From Gemmatimonadaceae bacterium (GTDB taxonomy: Bacteria; Gemmatimonadota; Gemmatimonadetes; Gemmatimonadales; Gemmatimonadaceae): DNA of 64,000 nt. Every line of letters starts with the position of its first letter. The stretch's first letter is position 1. Both the position numbers and the translations under genes were made by a program. The notes under the pieces were generated by a model. That model did no database searches. It was not told where the DNA came from and was given only the letters and a program-made list of their open reading frames with translations. Location of the stretch: the NCBI GenBank assembly GCA_035606695.1, contig DATNEW010000013.1:62001-126000 (forward strand), written 5' to 3'. Below, piece after piece: positions 18,274 to 27,169 of the stretch.

Positions 18274-18411
18274 GCGCTGGGCGATGAGCGATGGGCGCTG
18301 GGCGTCACTTAGCGGAGAGTGGTCAGCACCGACTCACCAACTCTAACGACGAAGCGGGAGCCGCGGATTCACCGCAACTCCCGCCCATCGCCCAACGCCC
18401 ATCGCCCAGCG
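18274..18411. repeat. Two-arm heptamer array between GlsB-like paralogues
   Basis: Arm one (18274-18304) has 7-bp units GCGCTGG, GCGATGA, GCGATGG, GCGCTGG. Arm two (18382-18411) has the reverse-complement units CGCCCAT, CGCCCAA, CGCCCAT, CGCCCAG. The 77-base middle has no gene. The array runs from next to one gene's start codon to the TAG stop of the upstream gene. The same heptamer recurs at 45610. Confidence 0.88.
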
Positions 18412-18681
18412 CTAGATCGTTGTCGTCCCGCGCGTCCGAGTGACCGCACGATAGATCCACAACAGCACCAACGATCCCACGATCGCGAGCAGAATGCTCC
18501 ACAGCGAGAAACCGTTCAGTCCGGCACCGGTGATTGCGTTGCCGATGATGCCGCCGAGGAATGCGCCGACGATCCCGATCAGAATCGTCACGATGATGCC
18601 ACCCGGATCCTTCCCCGGCATGATCGCCTTGGCGATCGCGCCCGCGATCAGGCCGAGCACGATCCACGCGATGAAACCCAT
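18412..18681 (-). CDS. GlsB/YeaQ/YmgE-family membrane protein (paralogue 2)
   Basis: The 89-residue protein starts MGFIAWIVLGLIAGAIAKAI behind a GGAGGA ribosome site. It has the family MPGKDPGGIIVTILIGIVGAFLGG core and a third helix before a basic tail (AVTRTRGTTTI). It is clearly paralogous to the 18008 gene and likely arose by tandem duplication. The role is inferred from the family only: a small stress-related inner-membrane protein. The stop codon adjoins a heptamer repeat. Confidence 0.92.
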   Translation of the reverse strand: MGFIAWIVLGLIAGAIAKAIMPGKDPGGIIVTILIGIVGAFLGGIIGNAITGAGLNGFSLWSILLAIVGSLVLLWIYRAVTRTRGTTTI

Positions 18682-18788
18682 AGCTGATCCTCCGATAAGG
18701 GGGTCGACACCACCTAGAGCAACGGACATACCAGACGCGGCAGACGCGGGCGGAAAGCCCGCCCAACACGTCGGTTAGCTTTGGACCA

Positions 18789-20690
18789 ATGCACGAAGAA
18801 GACGTCGTCGGCAAAGCGTACGACTCGCGCCTCATGCGCCGGCTGGGCGCCTACGTGCGGCCATACGGATGGCTCGTCGTGGCGGCGCTTGCGTGCCTGA
18901 TGATCGACGGACTCACACAGCTCGTCGGCCCGTTGATGACGCAGCGCGTCATTGACGTCGCGCTGCCCGCGCACGACGTCCACATCGTCGTCCAGGCCGC
19001 GCTGTTCTTCGCGGCATCGCTCGTCGTGGCGTTCTGCTGCCAGTACGGCGAGACGATGCTCACCAGCCTCCTGGGCCAGCGCGTGATGCGCGATCTGCGT
19101 CGCGACATCTTCGCCCACGTCCAGCGTCTGCCCGTGCCGTTCTTCGATCGGAATCCGGTCGGCCGTCTCGTCACGCGCGTGACGTCCGACGTCGAATCGC
19201 TCAATGAGCTCTTCACCTCGGGAGTCGTCGCCGGACTCGGCGACCTGTTCACGCTGCTCGCGATCAGCGTGATGATGCTCGTGACCGATTGGCGGCTGTC
19301 GCTCGCATCGTTCGCCGTCATCCCGTTCGTGTACTGGGTGTCGCACGTGTTTCGGATGAAGGTGCGCGAATCGTATCGCGACATTCGAGCGAAGCTCGCG
19401 CGCATCAACGCGTATTTGCAGGAGCGCATTACGGGCATGCGCATCGTGCAGCTGTTCGGGCGCGAGCGCGACGAAGCGGCGCGCTTCGACGAATTGAATC
19501 GCGGCCATCTCGACGCGAACCTCGAGTCGATCACGTATTACGCGTTGTATTTCCCGGCGATCGAAATCCTGACGTCGATCGCGCTGGCGCTGCTGATCGT
19601 CACGGGCGCGCACCGTGTCGAGATCCATTCGCTGACCGTGGGCACCGTCGCCGCGTTCTTGCAACTCGTTCGTCGCTTCTTCCAGCCGCTGCAGGATCTG
19701 TCGGACAAGTTCAATACGCTGCAGCAGGCGATGGCGGCGAGCGAGAGAGTCTTCGTACTTCTCGATACACCTGGCGTCGAGGCGTCGGGGCGTCGGGGCG
19801 TCGGACCTGCCGTCACGAACGCCCCGACGCCTCGGCGCCTCGACGCCCCGACGCCCGGCGTCAGCGTCCAATTCGACAACGTCTGGTTCGCATACGATAC
19901 GGGCCATGTCGCACGCAATGACGGCCAGTTTGCGTCGCCGGAGTGGGTCCTCAAGGGTGTGAGCTTTAACGTCGAGGCCGGTCGGTCGCTGGCGCTCGTG
20001 GGTCACACCGGCGCTGGCAAGACGACGATCATCAACCTCTTGCTCCGTTTCTATGAACCGCAGCGCGGCCGCATTCTCGTGGACGGCGTGGACGCACGAG
20101 AGATCCCGCTCGAGCGGTTGCGCGCGCTCATTGGCTACGTCCAACAGGACATCTTTCTGTTTGCCGGCGACGTGCTGAGCAACATTAGACTTTCTAATCC
20201 GCTGACCGACGAACAGGTCGCGGAAGCAGCGTCGCGCGTCGGCGCCGATCGCATCGTTCGACGGCTGCCGCATGGCTACGCGCAGGTGCTGGGCGAGCGC
20301 GGCGCGTCGATCAGCGTGGGCGAACGCCAACTGTTGTCGTTCGCGCGCGCGGTGGCGGCGGATCCCGCGCTGCTCGTCCTCGACGAGGCCACGAGCGCCG
20401 TCGACAGCGAGATCGAGGCGGAAATTCAGAGTGCACTCGCGGCGCTGATGCAAGGGCGCACGACGATCGCGGTCGCCCACCGATTGAGTACAATTGTCGA
20501 TTCCGACGAGATCCTCGTGCTGCATCACGGTGTCGTGCGCGAGCGTGGGACGCATCGTGAATTGATGGCGAAGCGCGGACTCTACGACCGATTGTATCGC
20601 TTGCAGGCCGGCGCGGTGCGCGACGCGTTGCGCGATGTATCATCCGCTGCATCATCCGCTGCATCATCCGCATCGTCAGCGGGCTCATGA
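18789..20690 (+). CDS. ABC exporter, fused permease-ATPase (MdlB-like)
   Basis: The 633-residue protein has a six-helix exporter domain (about 1-320) and an ATPase domain from about 360. Walker A is GHTGAGKTTIINLL, the signature SVGERQLLSFARA (MdlB-type rather than LSGGQ), Walker B LLVLDEATSAVD, and the switch AHRLSTIVDSDEI. It probably works as a homo- or heterodimer; no partner half is adjacent. Residues about 329-356, in the permease-ATPase linker, come from a mirror-image octamer array, and the Ser/Ala tail from a 12-bp repeat. Substrate is unknown. Confidence 0.92.
   Translation: MHEEDVVGKAYDSRLMRRLGAYVRPYGWLVVAALACLMIDGLTQLVGPLMTQRVIDVALPAHDVHIVVQAALFFAASLVVAFCCQYGETMLTSLLGQRVMRDLRRDIFAHVQRLPVPFFDRNPVGRLVTRVTSDVESLNELFTSGVVAGLGDLFTLLAISVMMLVTDWRLSLASFAVIPFVYWVSHVFRMKVRESYRDIRAKLARINAYLQERITGMRIVQLFGRERDEAARFDELNRGHLDANLESITYYALYFPAIEILTSIALALLIVTGAHRVEIHSLTVGTVAAFLQLVRRFFQPLQDLSDKFNTLQQAMAASERVFVLLDTPGVEASGRRGVGPAVTNAPTPRRLDAPTPGVSVQFDNVWFAYDTGHVARNDGQFASPEWVLKGVSFNVEAGRSLALVGHTGAGKTTIINLLLRFYEPQRGRILVDGVDAREIPLERLRALIGYVQQDIFLFAGDVLSNIRLSNPLTDEQVAEAASRVGADRIVRRLPHGYAQVLGERGASISVGERQLLSFARAVAADPALLVLDEATSAVDSEIEAEIQSALAALMQGRTTIAVAHRLSTIVDSDEILVLHHGVVRERGTHRELMAKRGLYDRLYRLQAGAVRDALRDVSSAASSAASSASSAGS
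19773..19855. repeat. Mirror-image octamer array inside the ABC exporter gene
   Basis: Units GGCGTCGA, GGCGTCGG, GGCGTCGG, GGCGTCGG (19773-19804) are followed by a 19-base centre and inverted units CCGACGCC, TCGGCGCC, TCGACGCC, CCGACGCC (19824-19855). The array is in frame and encodes a Gly/Arg/Pro-rich linker (EASGRRGVG ... TPRRLDAPTPG) just before the ATPase domain. It can fold as a hairpin in the mRNA. Confidence 0.9.
20640..20675. repeat. 12-bp tandem repeat at the ABC exporter 3' end
   Basis: TCATCCGCTGCA is repeated at 20640 and 20652, with a third partial copy at 20664. It codes for the Ser/Ser/Ala/Ala tail of the exporter. No mirrored arm was seen. Confidence 0.8.
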
Positions 20691-20814
20691 CGCTTGCCAG
20701 TCCAAGGCCCGATGGGGTAGTTTCTGCCGGAGTACCTCCTGTTCCCGACGCCGGCCGCGGAATGGTTGCCTGCGCCGCGTTCCTCCTGCTCGGACCGTAG
20801 CGCTGAGCGCACAC

Positions 20815-22080
20815 ATGCCGGTCATCAAGGTCAACGATCAGCAGTATTCGCTGCGGCCGGGTCCCAACAGGGTCGGCGCAGGCATGGACGCCGACGTCCG
20901 GGTTGACGAAAACCCGGACCTCGGCGTTCAGGCGATCGTTGACGTTGCCATCGACAGCCAGGCGGTAATTCGTCGCGCGGGGACGAGTGCGGCGGTGCGC
21001 GTGAACGGCGTGCCGCTCGTCGATCCAACGCCGCTCATTCACGGCGACAAAGTCGAGATCGGAGGACGCGAGCTCTTCTTCGCCGACGACACCAAGGCCG
21101 GTGCCACGCAGTACGTGTCGGCGAACGACGTCGCGGCGTTGGCGCAGAAGCGCAGCGGTCCCGCGCGCGCGACGGCGGCAACGGGTGGTCGTCTCGTGTC
21201 GCTCGTCGACGGAAAGGAATACGCGGTCCCGTCCGGCGGTTTGATCATCGGCCGTGATGCGGCATCGGGCGTCGTCGTGGCGCAGAACGAAGTGTCGCGC
21301 AAGCACGCCGAAGTCGTGGCGGTCGATACGGGCTACGAGGTGCGCGACTTCAGCGCGAACGGCGTCTTCGTGAACGGCAACCGCGTCGATCAGGCGTTCG
21401 TGCTCTCGCGCGCCGATGTGATTCGCGTGGGCAGCGAGGAATTCCGCTTCTACGCCGACGTGCCGGCATCCGCTCCAAAAGCCGCACCGGCACCCGCCCC
21501 CGAACCGCCGCCCGCCGCGACGCCGGAAGTGGTGTCGGCAGTACCGGAGGCACCGCCGGCCAAATCCACCGCGCCGGTTCTCGCTGTGCTCGAGATCACG
21601 AACGAAGGACCGACCAAGGGAACGGAATACGAGATTCGCGTTCCGCTCGCGCATGTCGGCCGCGGCGCGCACAACGACGTGGTGATCGCGGACGACAGCG
21701 TCTCGGACACCCACGCCAAGCTGCAACGGCGAGACGACGGCTGGTATCTCGTGGACGTTGGCTCGACGAACGGCACCTACGTCGGCGGCCAGCGCATTGC
21801 GGCCGAGCGGCGGTTGGATGGCGCACCTGATATAAGATTTGGCGGTGTGAAGGCGGTATTTCGGGCCAAGGACTCTGGGGCCGATACCAACAAGGGGACT
21901 CGCGCCATCGCGAGCGTCGACCGTTCCGTGCTGCGGGAGACCGCGGCTCGTCCGGCCGCGCCGCAGCAGACGGTGGCAGTTGCAACACCGGAACCACGCA
22001 AGGGGTTGCCGGGATGGATCTGGGGTGTCGTCGTACTCGCCATCGGGGCGGCTGCCGCTTTCTTCCTGCTGAATCGCTAA
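20815..22080 (+). CDS. FHA-domain protein with C-terminal membrane anchor
   Basis: The 421-residue protein has three forkhead-associated-like modules. The first (about 1-85) is degenerate. The second (LIIGRDAASGVVVAQNEVSRKHAEV...NGVFVNG) and third (HVGRGAHNDVVIADDSVSDTHAKL...STNGTYVGG) keep the GR, S..H and NG phosphothreonine-binding residues. A Pro/Ala linker separates modules two and three. One transmembrane helix (IWGVVVLAIGAAAAFFLL) ends the protein, so the FHA part is cytoplasmic. The stop TAA directly abuts the start of the PP2C gene, implying phosphopeptide signalling at the membrane. Confidence 0.9.
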   Translation: MPVIKVNDQQYSLRPGPNRVGAGMDADVRVDENPDLGVQAIVDVAIDSQAVIRRAGTSAAVRVNGVPLVDPTPLIHGDKVEIGGRELFFADDTKAGATQYVSANDVAALAQKRSGPARATAATGGRLVSLVDGKEYAVPSGGLIIGRDAASGVVVAQNEVSRKHAEVVAVDTGYEVRDFSANGVFVNGNRVDQAFVLSRADVIRVGSEEFRFYADVPASAPKAAPAPAPEPPPAATPEVVSAVPEAPPAKSTAPVLAVLEITNEGPTKGTEYEIRVPLAHVGRGAHNDVVIADDSVSDTHAKLQRRDDGWYLVDVGSTNGTYVGGQRIAAERRLDGAPDIRFGGVKAVFRAKDSGADTNKGTRAIASVDRSVLRETAARPAAPQQTVAVATPEPRKGLPGWIWGVVVLAIGAAAAFFLLNR

Positions 22081-22830
22081 ATGGTCCGTCTGCTTCACGC
22101 CGCTCGCACCGACGTCGGGATGATCCGGTCGGGAAACGAAGACAATTTCGCCGTCAACGCGTCGCGCGACCGTGGGCTGTTCATCGTCGCCGACGGGATG
22201 GGCGGTCACGCCGCCGGCGAAGTCGCGAGTGAGATGGCGGTGCAGACCGTCGAGCGCGAGCTGCAGGGTGTGGTGCGGGATCTCGAGGACAAGTCGGCGG
22301 CGGCGAAGTTGACCGACGCGCTGCGGAAGGCCAATCGCACCATTCACGATCGCACGCTCACGGAAGTCGACAAGCAGGGGATGGGCACCACGGCGTCGGT
22401 GCTGATGCTCTCGCCGACGAAGTATCTCATCGGCCAGGTCGGCGACTCACGCGTGTATCTCCTGCGCGACGGCGCGTTGTCGCAGCTCACGAAGGATCAC
22501 TCGTACGTGCAGGAGCAGGTCGACGCGGGATTCCTGACGCCGGAACAGGCGCGGTATCATCCCTACAGCAACGTGATCACGCGCTGCGTCGGCGCGAGCC
22601 CGGACGTCGAGCCGGACGTCTATCAGGGCGAAGTGAAGGTGGGCGACATTTACCTCGTCGCGAGCGACGGTCTCACGGGCATGGTGGACGACCGGCGGCT
22701 GCAGATGCTCCTGATGTCGCGCGCGGAGCCCGAGCGGAAGGTGTATTCGCTGATTCAGGAAGCGAACGGGCGCGGCGGACTGGACAACATCACGGCGATC
22801 GTGGTGCAGGTGATGGCGGACGAAGCGTAG
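22081..22830 (+). CDS. PP2C-type serine/threonine phosphatase
   Basis: The 249-residue enzyme has the bacterial PP2C (Stp/PrpC) motifs: ARTDVGMIRSGNEDNF, FIVADGMGGHAAGEVAS with metal-binding Asp and Gly, MGTTASVLM, GQVGDSRVYLLRDG, LTKDHSY, YLVASDGLTGMV, and GGLDNITAIVV with the last Asp. It is soluble and complete. The start follows the FHA gene stop with no gap. Stp enzymes reverse Hanks-type kinase phosphorylation; no kinase gene is in this window. Confidence 0.95.
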   Translation: MVRLLHAARTDVGMIRSGNEDNFAVNASRDRGLFIVADGMGGHAAGEVASEMAVQTVERELQGVVRDLEDKSAAAKLTDALRKANRTIHDRTLTEVDKQGMGTTASVLMLSPTKYLIGQVGDSRVYLLRDGALSQLTKDHSYVQEQVDAGFLTPEQARYHPYSNVITRCVGASPDVEPDVYQGEVKVGDIYLVASDGLTGMVDDRRLQMLLMSRAEPERKVYSLIQEANGRGGLDNITAIVVQVMADEA

Positions 22831-22930
22831 GCAGGCGCGGGCGGGCCCTTCCGCTCTCCGTGACAGCACTGCATCTCTAGTGGGCGTAGTAAGGTGAGTC
22901 CCCACTCTCTCCTCCCTCCAGGCGTACCCT

Positions 22931-25621
22931 ATGCGCTACACCGCATCCGTCGCCCTCCTGGCGCTCGCGGCATTGCCACTTGCCGCCCCACTCGCCGCCC
23001 AGGAGCACGCGAACAAGGCCAATTGGCAGCTTGCCGAAAAATTCTCGCCGCAGAATCTGCGGTCACGCGTCTACACGACCGCGGTGAATCCGCGCTGGCT
23101 CGGGCAGAGCGATTCGCTCTGTTATGACTGGAAGGATCACACCGGCAATACGTTCTTCCTCGTCGTGCCGACGACGAAGACGAAGAAGCCGCTGTTCGAT
23201 CACGGCAAGCTCGCGGCGCAGCTGTCGGAAGAGAGCCATCACGCGCACGATCCACAGAGTCTTCCGTTCAACTCGCTGACGTTCGCGAAGGATCGGAAGA
23301 CGTTCACGTTCGTCGCGGACAGCTCGCGCTGGGAATGGACCGTCGCGACGGAAACGCTCAAGCGCCTCGGTCCGGCAGGGCCGCAGGGTGGCGCGGGACG
23401 CGGCGGACGTGGCGGGCGCGGCCAACAAGTGGTGACCGCCGATTCCGTTCCGGGCACGGGCGCCGACTCGCTCAGCACGTGCGGCGGCGCGGGTGGCGGA
23501 CGCGGCGCCGGCGGCGGTGGCGGCGGCGGGCAGTTCGGCGGCGGCCGCGGCGGCGACTTCCACAACTATTCGCCCGACAGCTCGATGTTCGCGTTCGCGC
23601 GCGATCACAACCTGTTCATCGTCAACGCGAAGACGAAGGACACCGTGCAGCTCACGCGCGACGGCGCGAAGTACTACAGCTTCGGCGCGCGCGATACGCT
23701 GCAGGAGCGGCAGCAGCAGGAGCTGACGCAGCAGGGCCAGAATCAGAATCTGATCGACGACATCGGCGACCAGCAGGGCGGCGGCGGACGCGGCGGCGTG
23801 AATCGCGACCCGCGTGTGCGTGCCCAGGTCGTGTGGGCGCCCGACTCGAAGTCGTTCGCGGTGACGCGCATGGATCAGCGCGGCGTGAAGGAGCTCTACC
23901 TCGTCAACAACACTCACAGCCCGCGCCCCGAGCTGATGGAGTACACCTACGCCATGCCCGGCGAGGAGAACGTCGGTCAGGAAGAGCTCTTCGTGTGGCG
24001 GAGCGGCGACACGAAGCTCGCGCCCGTCAACATCAAGAAGTGGAAGGACCAGCGGCTGTTCGACATCCACTGGAACGGCAAGGGCTCGGATCATCTGCGG
24101 CTGGTGCGCCGCGACCGCACGCAGCGGCACTTCGAGCTGCTCGACATCACGCTGCCGACGCAGGCGATTTCGCAAATTCTCAAGGAAGACGTCACCGACA
24201 ACTCGAGCGAGCGGCAGAACGTTCGCTACATCACCGCCGGCGGCGACTTCCTGTGGTGGTCGGAGCGCTCGGGCTGGGGACACTACTACCTCTACGACAA
24301 CGGCGGGCATCTCAAGAACGCCGTGACGAGCGGGGCGTGGCGCGCCGAGCGGATCGTGGACATCGATTCGGTGAAGCGCGTGGCGTACATCGCCGGCGTG
24401 GGCCGCGAAGCGGGCGAGAATCCGTATTACACGCACACGTATCGCGTGAATCTCGACGGCAGCATGCTGACGCTCGTCGATGCGGGCAACGGCACGCACA
24501 CGACCGCGCTCTCGCCGAACAAGAAGTGGCTCGTCGACAGCTATTCGCGCATCGACCTGGTGCCGAAATCCGTGCTGCGCGACGCGTCGGGCAAGCCGGT
24601 GATGGACCTGCAGGAGATGGACATCTCGCGCATCAAGGAGCTTGGCTTCCGGATGCCCGAGACGTTCGTCACGAAGGCGGCGGACGGCGTCACCGACATC
24701 TACGGCAACATGTGGAAGCCGGTCGATTTTGATTCGACGAAAAAATATCCGATCATCGCGAACGTGTACCCGGGCCCGCAAACGGAGTCCGTGACGTACC
24801 CGTTCAGCGCGAGCAACGTGCCGCAGCAGTTGGCGCAGCTGGGCTTCATCGTGATTCAGATCGGCAACCGCGGGGGCAGCCCGCAGCGCTCGCAGGAATA
24901 TCAGGGCTTCGGCTATTACAACCTTCGCGACTACGCGCTGGCCGACAAGAAGGCGGGTATCGAGCAGCTGGCGGCGCGCCACGGCTACATCGATCTCAAT
25001 CGCGTCGGCATCTACGGCCACTCGGGCGGCGGCTTCCTCACCGCGGCCGCCATGCTCCTGCCGCCCTACAACGAGTTCTTCAAGGTCGGCGTGAGCGAAT
25101 CAGGAAATCATGATAACAATATTTATAATCAGAACTGGAGCGAGCAGTATCACGGGCTGAAGATCATCGCCAAGAACGCGCCGCGCGGCGGCCGGAACAT
25201 CGTGCAGTCGGGCGCCGCGGCGGGTGGTCCGCGGAACGACGGCAACGGCAATCCCGCGGTGCGCGACGGCGCCGGGATGTCGGCGGTGGCGGCGTTGATG
25301 GACGGCTCGATCGCGGCCGACGACACGACGAACACGTTCCAGATTCACGTGCCGACGACGGTGGATCTCGCGGCCAATCTCAAGGGCAACCTGCTCCTCG
25401 AGACGGGCGACATGGACAACAACGTGCATCCGGCGAACACGATTCGGCTGGTGCAGGCGCTCATCAAGGCGGACAAGCGCTTCGACTTCATGATGCTGCC
25501 CGGGAAGCCGCATTCGTACGGCGACATGACGCCCTATACCAATAGGCTCATGTTCGAGTACTTCGCGGAGCATCTGCTCGGAGATTATTACCGGCAGGAT
25601 GCGGCATATAAAAACAAGTAA
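22931..25621 (+). CDS. Secreted S9-family prolyl oligopeptidase/DPP-IV-like peptidase
   Basis: The 896-residue protein has a signal peptide (ALLALAALPLAAPLAAQ), a beta-propeller region (about 60-600) and a C-terminal alpha/beta-hydrolase domain. The nucleophile is Ser698 in YGHSGGGF; the acid lies in GDMDNNVHP (about 828) and the His in GKPHSYGD (about 860). It would cut oligopeptides in the periplasm. An unusual Gly/Arg-rich insert at about residues 150-215 (GGAGRGGRGGRG, GGGRGAGGGGGGGQFGGGRG) interrupts the propeller, and a second Gly-rich loop lies near 280. The stop codon meets a 15-bp mirror array. Confidence 0.93.
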   Translation: MRYTASVALLALAALPLAAPLAAQEHANKANWQLAEKFSPQNLRSRVYTTAVNPRWLGQSDSLCYDWKDHTGNTFFLVVPTTKTKKPLFDHGKLAAQLSEESHHAHDPQSLPFNSLTFAKDRKTFTFVADSSRWEWTVATETLKRLGPAGPQGGAGRGGRGGRGQQVVTADSVPGTGADSLSTCGGAGGGRGAGGGGGGGQFGGGRGGDFHNYSPDSSMFAFARDHNLFIVNAKTKDTVQLTRDGAKYYSFGARDTLQERQQQELTQQGQNQNLIDDIGDQQGGGGRGGVNRDPRVRAQVVWAPDSKSFAVTRMDQRGVKELYLVNNTHSPRPELMEYTYAMPGEENVGQEELFVWRSGDTKLAPVNIKKWKDQRLFDIHWNGKGSDHLRLVRRDRTQRHFELLDITLPTQAISQILKEDVTDNSSERQNVRYITAGGDFLWWSERSGWGHYYLYDNGGHLKNAVTSGAWRAERIVDIDSVKRVAYIAGVGREAGENPYYTHTYRVNLDGSMLTLVDAGNGTHTTALSPNKKWLVDSYSRIDLVPKSVLRDASGKPVMDLQEMDISRIKELGFRMPETFVTKAADGVTDIYGNMWKPVDFDSTKKYPIIANVYPGPQTESVTYPFSASNVPQQLAQLGFIVIQIGNRGGSPQRSQEYQGFGYYNLRDYALADKKAGIEQLAARHGYIDLNRVGIYGHSGGGFLTAAAMLLPPYNEFFKVGVSESGNHDNNIYNQNWSEQYHGLKIIAKNAPRGGRNIVQSGAAAGGPRNDGNGNPAVRDGAGMSAVAALMDGSIAADDTTNTFQIHVPTTVDLAANLKGNLLLETGDMDNNVHPANTIRLVQALIKADKRFDFMMLPGKPHSYGDMTPYTNRLMFEYFAEHLLGDYYRQDAAYKNK

Positions 25622-25632
25622 GAGCGAGGGCT

Positions 25633-25812
25633 AACGGCGCCAGCCCGAACGGCGCCAGCCCGAACGGCGCCAGCCCGAAGATCGCCAGCCCGAGCTACGC
25701 AAATTCGAACGCCGCAGCGTCGCTCGAATTTGCGTAGTTCGGGTTGGCGCTTTATGGGTTGGCGCTTCATGGGTTGGCGCTTCATGAGCTGGCGCTTTAT
25801 GGGCTGGCGCCG
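25633..25812. repeat. Mirror-image tandem array, 15-bp period (giant hairpin)
   Basis: Six 15-bp units run 25633-25722, the first three identical (AACGGCGCCAGCCCG) and the last three divergent. They are followed at once by six inverted units 25723-25812 (for example TATGGGTTGGCGCTT). The innermost pair, CTACGCAAATTCG and CGAATTTGCGTAG, matches perfectly. The flanks AGAGCGAGGG and CGTTCGCTCT continue the mirror, so the hairpin spans nearly the whole 213 bases between two convergent stop codons. Confidence 0.92.
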
Positions 25813-25834
25813 TTCGGTTTCGCGCCCGTTCGCT

Positions 25835-27112
25835 CTACCCGAGCAATGCTTTCCCTTCCGCGATCCGTCCCGCAACCTCCTCTCTATTCATGTTCGCGAG
25901 CGTGATAACCGCCGTTGGCTTCACCGCCACCCTCGGCGTCGTGAACACCCTCAACCACCGCGCCGAGCGATAGAACTCGTCCGATAGCTTGGGAAGGTTG
26001 ACCGCACCTTCCCATCCTTCCGCCGTCAGCCGCCGCACTTCGCCATACGGCCGCTGCACGAGCAGATCGAGTCCCAGCATCTGCGTCTTCACCGGATAGT
26101 CGAGCAGCACGTCACCCGGCTGTAATCCGCACTCGCGCGCGATCGCATTCTCGACGGCCACGGTGAGCGCACGGTCGTCCGCGATCCATTCGCCGCCGCC
26201 CGGCGCGAGATCCGCGGCGGGACACTCGAACGCGCGCTTGTAGAGCTTTCGCTCGCGCAGCGCCCGCAACATCGGACTCGGCGCGCGTTGCGCGAGGTCG
26301 TGCAGAAGGCCCTCGTCCGTAAAGCCGGCGAGCGTCCGCGCGGCGAGCGTTCCCGCATCGAGCGCGTCGCCCACGAGCCGCTTGTACATCGCCGTCGCGC
26401 TGCGCACCGCGTGGTGCCAGTACACGTTGCGATACATCTGATACTTCGCGAAGAGCAGGCTCTCGAGCGCGGAGAGTCCCTTCTCGATCATGCCGACGCG
26501 CGGCGCGTTCGTATCCGGATCGCGCACGACCGCGAGCGCGTTGATCAGCCGATCGACGTCGATCTCGCCGTAGCTCACGCCGCACATGAAGGCGTCGCGG
26601 CGCAGATAGTCGAGCTTGTCGAGATCGATCGAGCCGGAGATCAGTCCCTGAAGCGGCGCATCACTCTCGCCGCGAATGAGCGCGATGATGCGCTCCGGTG
26701 CGTCGCGGCCCAGCTCGCGGCGCAGGATTTCGGCGACCTCGCCGTCGACGATGAGTGGACGCGCGACTTCCTCGTGATGCAGCGCGCCGATCTCCTCGAG
26801 CGCATGTGAGAACGGGTAGTGGCCAATGTCGTGCAGCAGCGCCGCGATACGCGTGAGCTGACAGTGCTCGGGACCAACCGCGTCGAAGTCGCTCTGCTCC
26901 TCGAAGAGGCCGAGCGTGCGCCGCGCCAGATGGTACGTGCCGAGCGCGTGCTCGAATCGCGAGTGCGTGGCGCCCGGATAGACGAGGAAGGCCAGGCCCA
27001 GCTGGCGGACGTAGCGCAGGCGTTGAAAGGCCGGTGTATCGATCAGCTCCGACGCCAGCGGATCGAGCCGGATGTTGTTCCAGAGCGGGTCCCGGATGAT
27101 TTCCACGGCCAT
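25835..27112 (-). CDS. HD-domain phosphohydrolase (dNTPase/SAMHD1-like)
   Basis: The 425-residue protein starts MAVEIIRDPLWNNIRLDPL and has THSRFEHALGTYHLA, LLHDIGHYPFSHALEEIG (HD metal pair) and, later, GSIDLDKLDYLRRDAFMCGVSYG with the last metal Asp. This order is typical of HD superfamily triphosphohydrolases related to dGTPase and SAMHD1. The ATG at 27112 is chosen because longer forms start in poor, Arg/Cys-rich sequence. It is divergent from the coiled-coil membrane protein. Substrate (dGTP or another nucleotide) is not shown. Confidence 0.9.
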   Translation of the reverse strand: MAVEIIRDPLWNNIRLDPLASELIDTPAFQRLRYVRQLGLAFLVYPGATHSRFEHALGTYHLARRTLGLFEEQSDFDAVGPEHCQLTRIAALLHDIGHYPFSHALEEIGALHHEEVARPLIVDGEVAEILRRELGRDAPERIIALIRGESDAPLQGLISGSIDLDKLDYLRRDAFMCGVSYGEIDVDRLINALAVVRDPDTNAPRVGMIEKGLSALESLLFAKYQMYRNVYWHHAVRSATAMYKRLVGDALDAGTLAARTLAGFTDEGLLHDLAQRAPSPMLRALRERKLYKRAFECPAADLAPGGGEWIADDRALTVAVENAIARECGLQPGDVLLDYPVKTQMLGLDLLVQRPYGEVRRLTAEGWEGAVNLPKLSDEFYRSARWLRVFTTPRVAVKPTAVITLANMNREEVAGRIAEGKALLG

Positions 27113-27169
27113 GGGGCGTATGATACTCGGGACCGGAAACCCGCGCGTCACCTGGCCGTAGGGAGTCGC

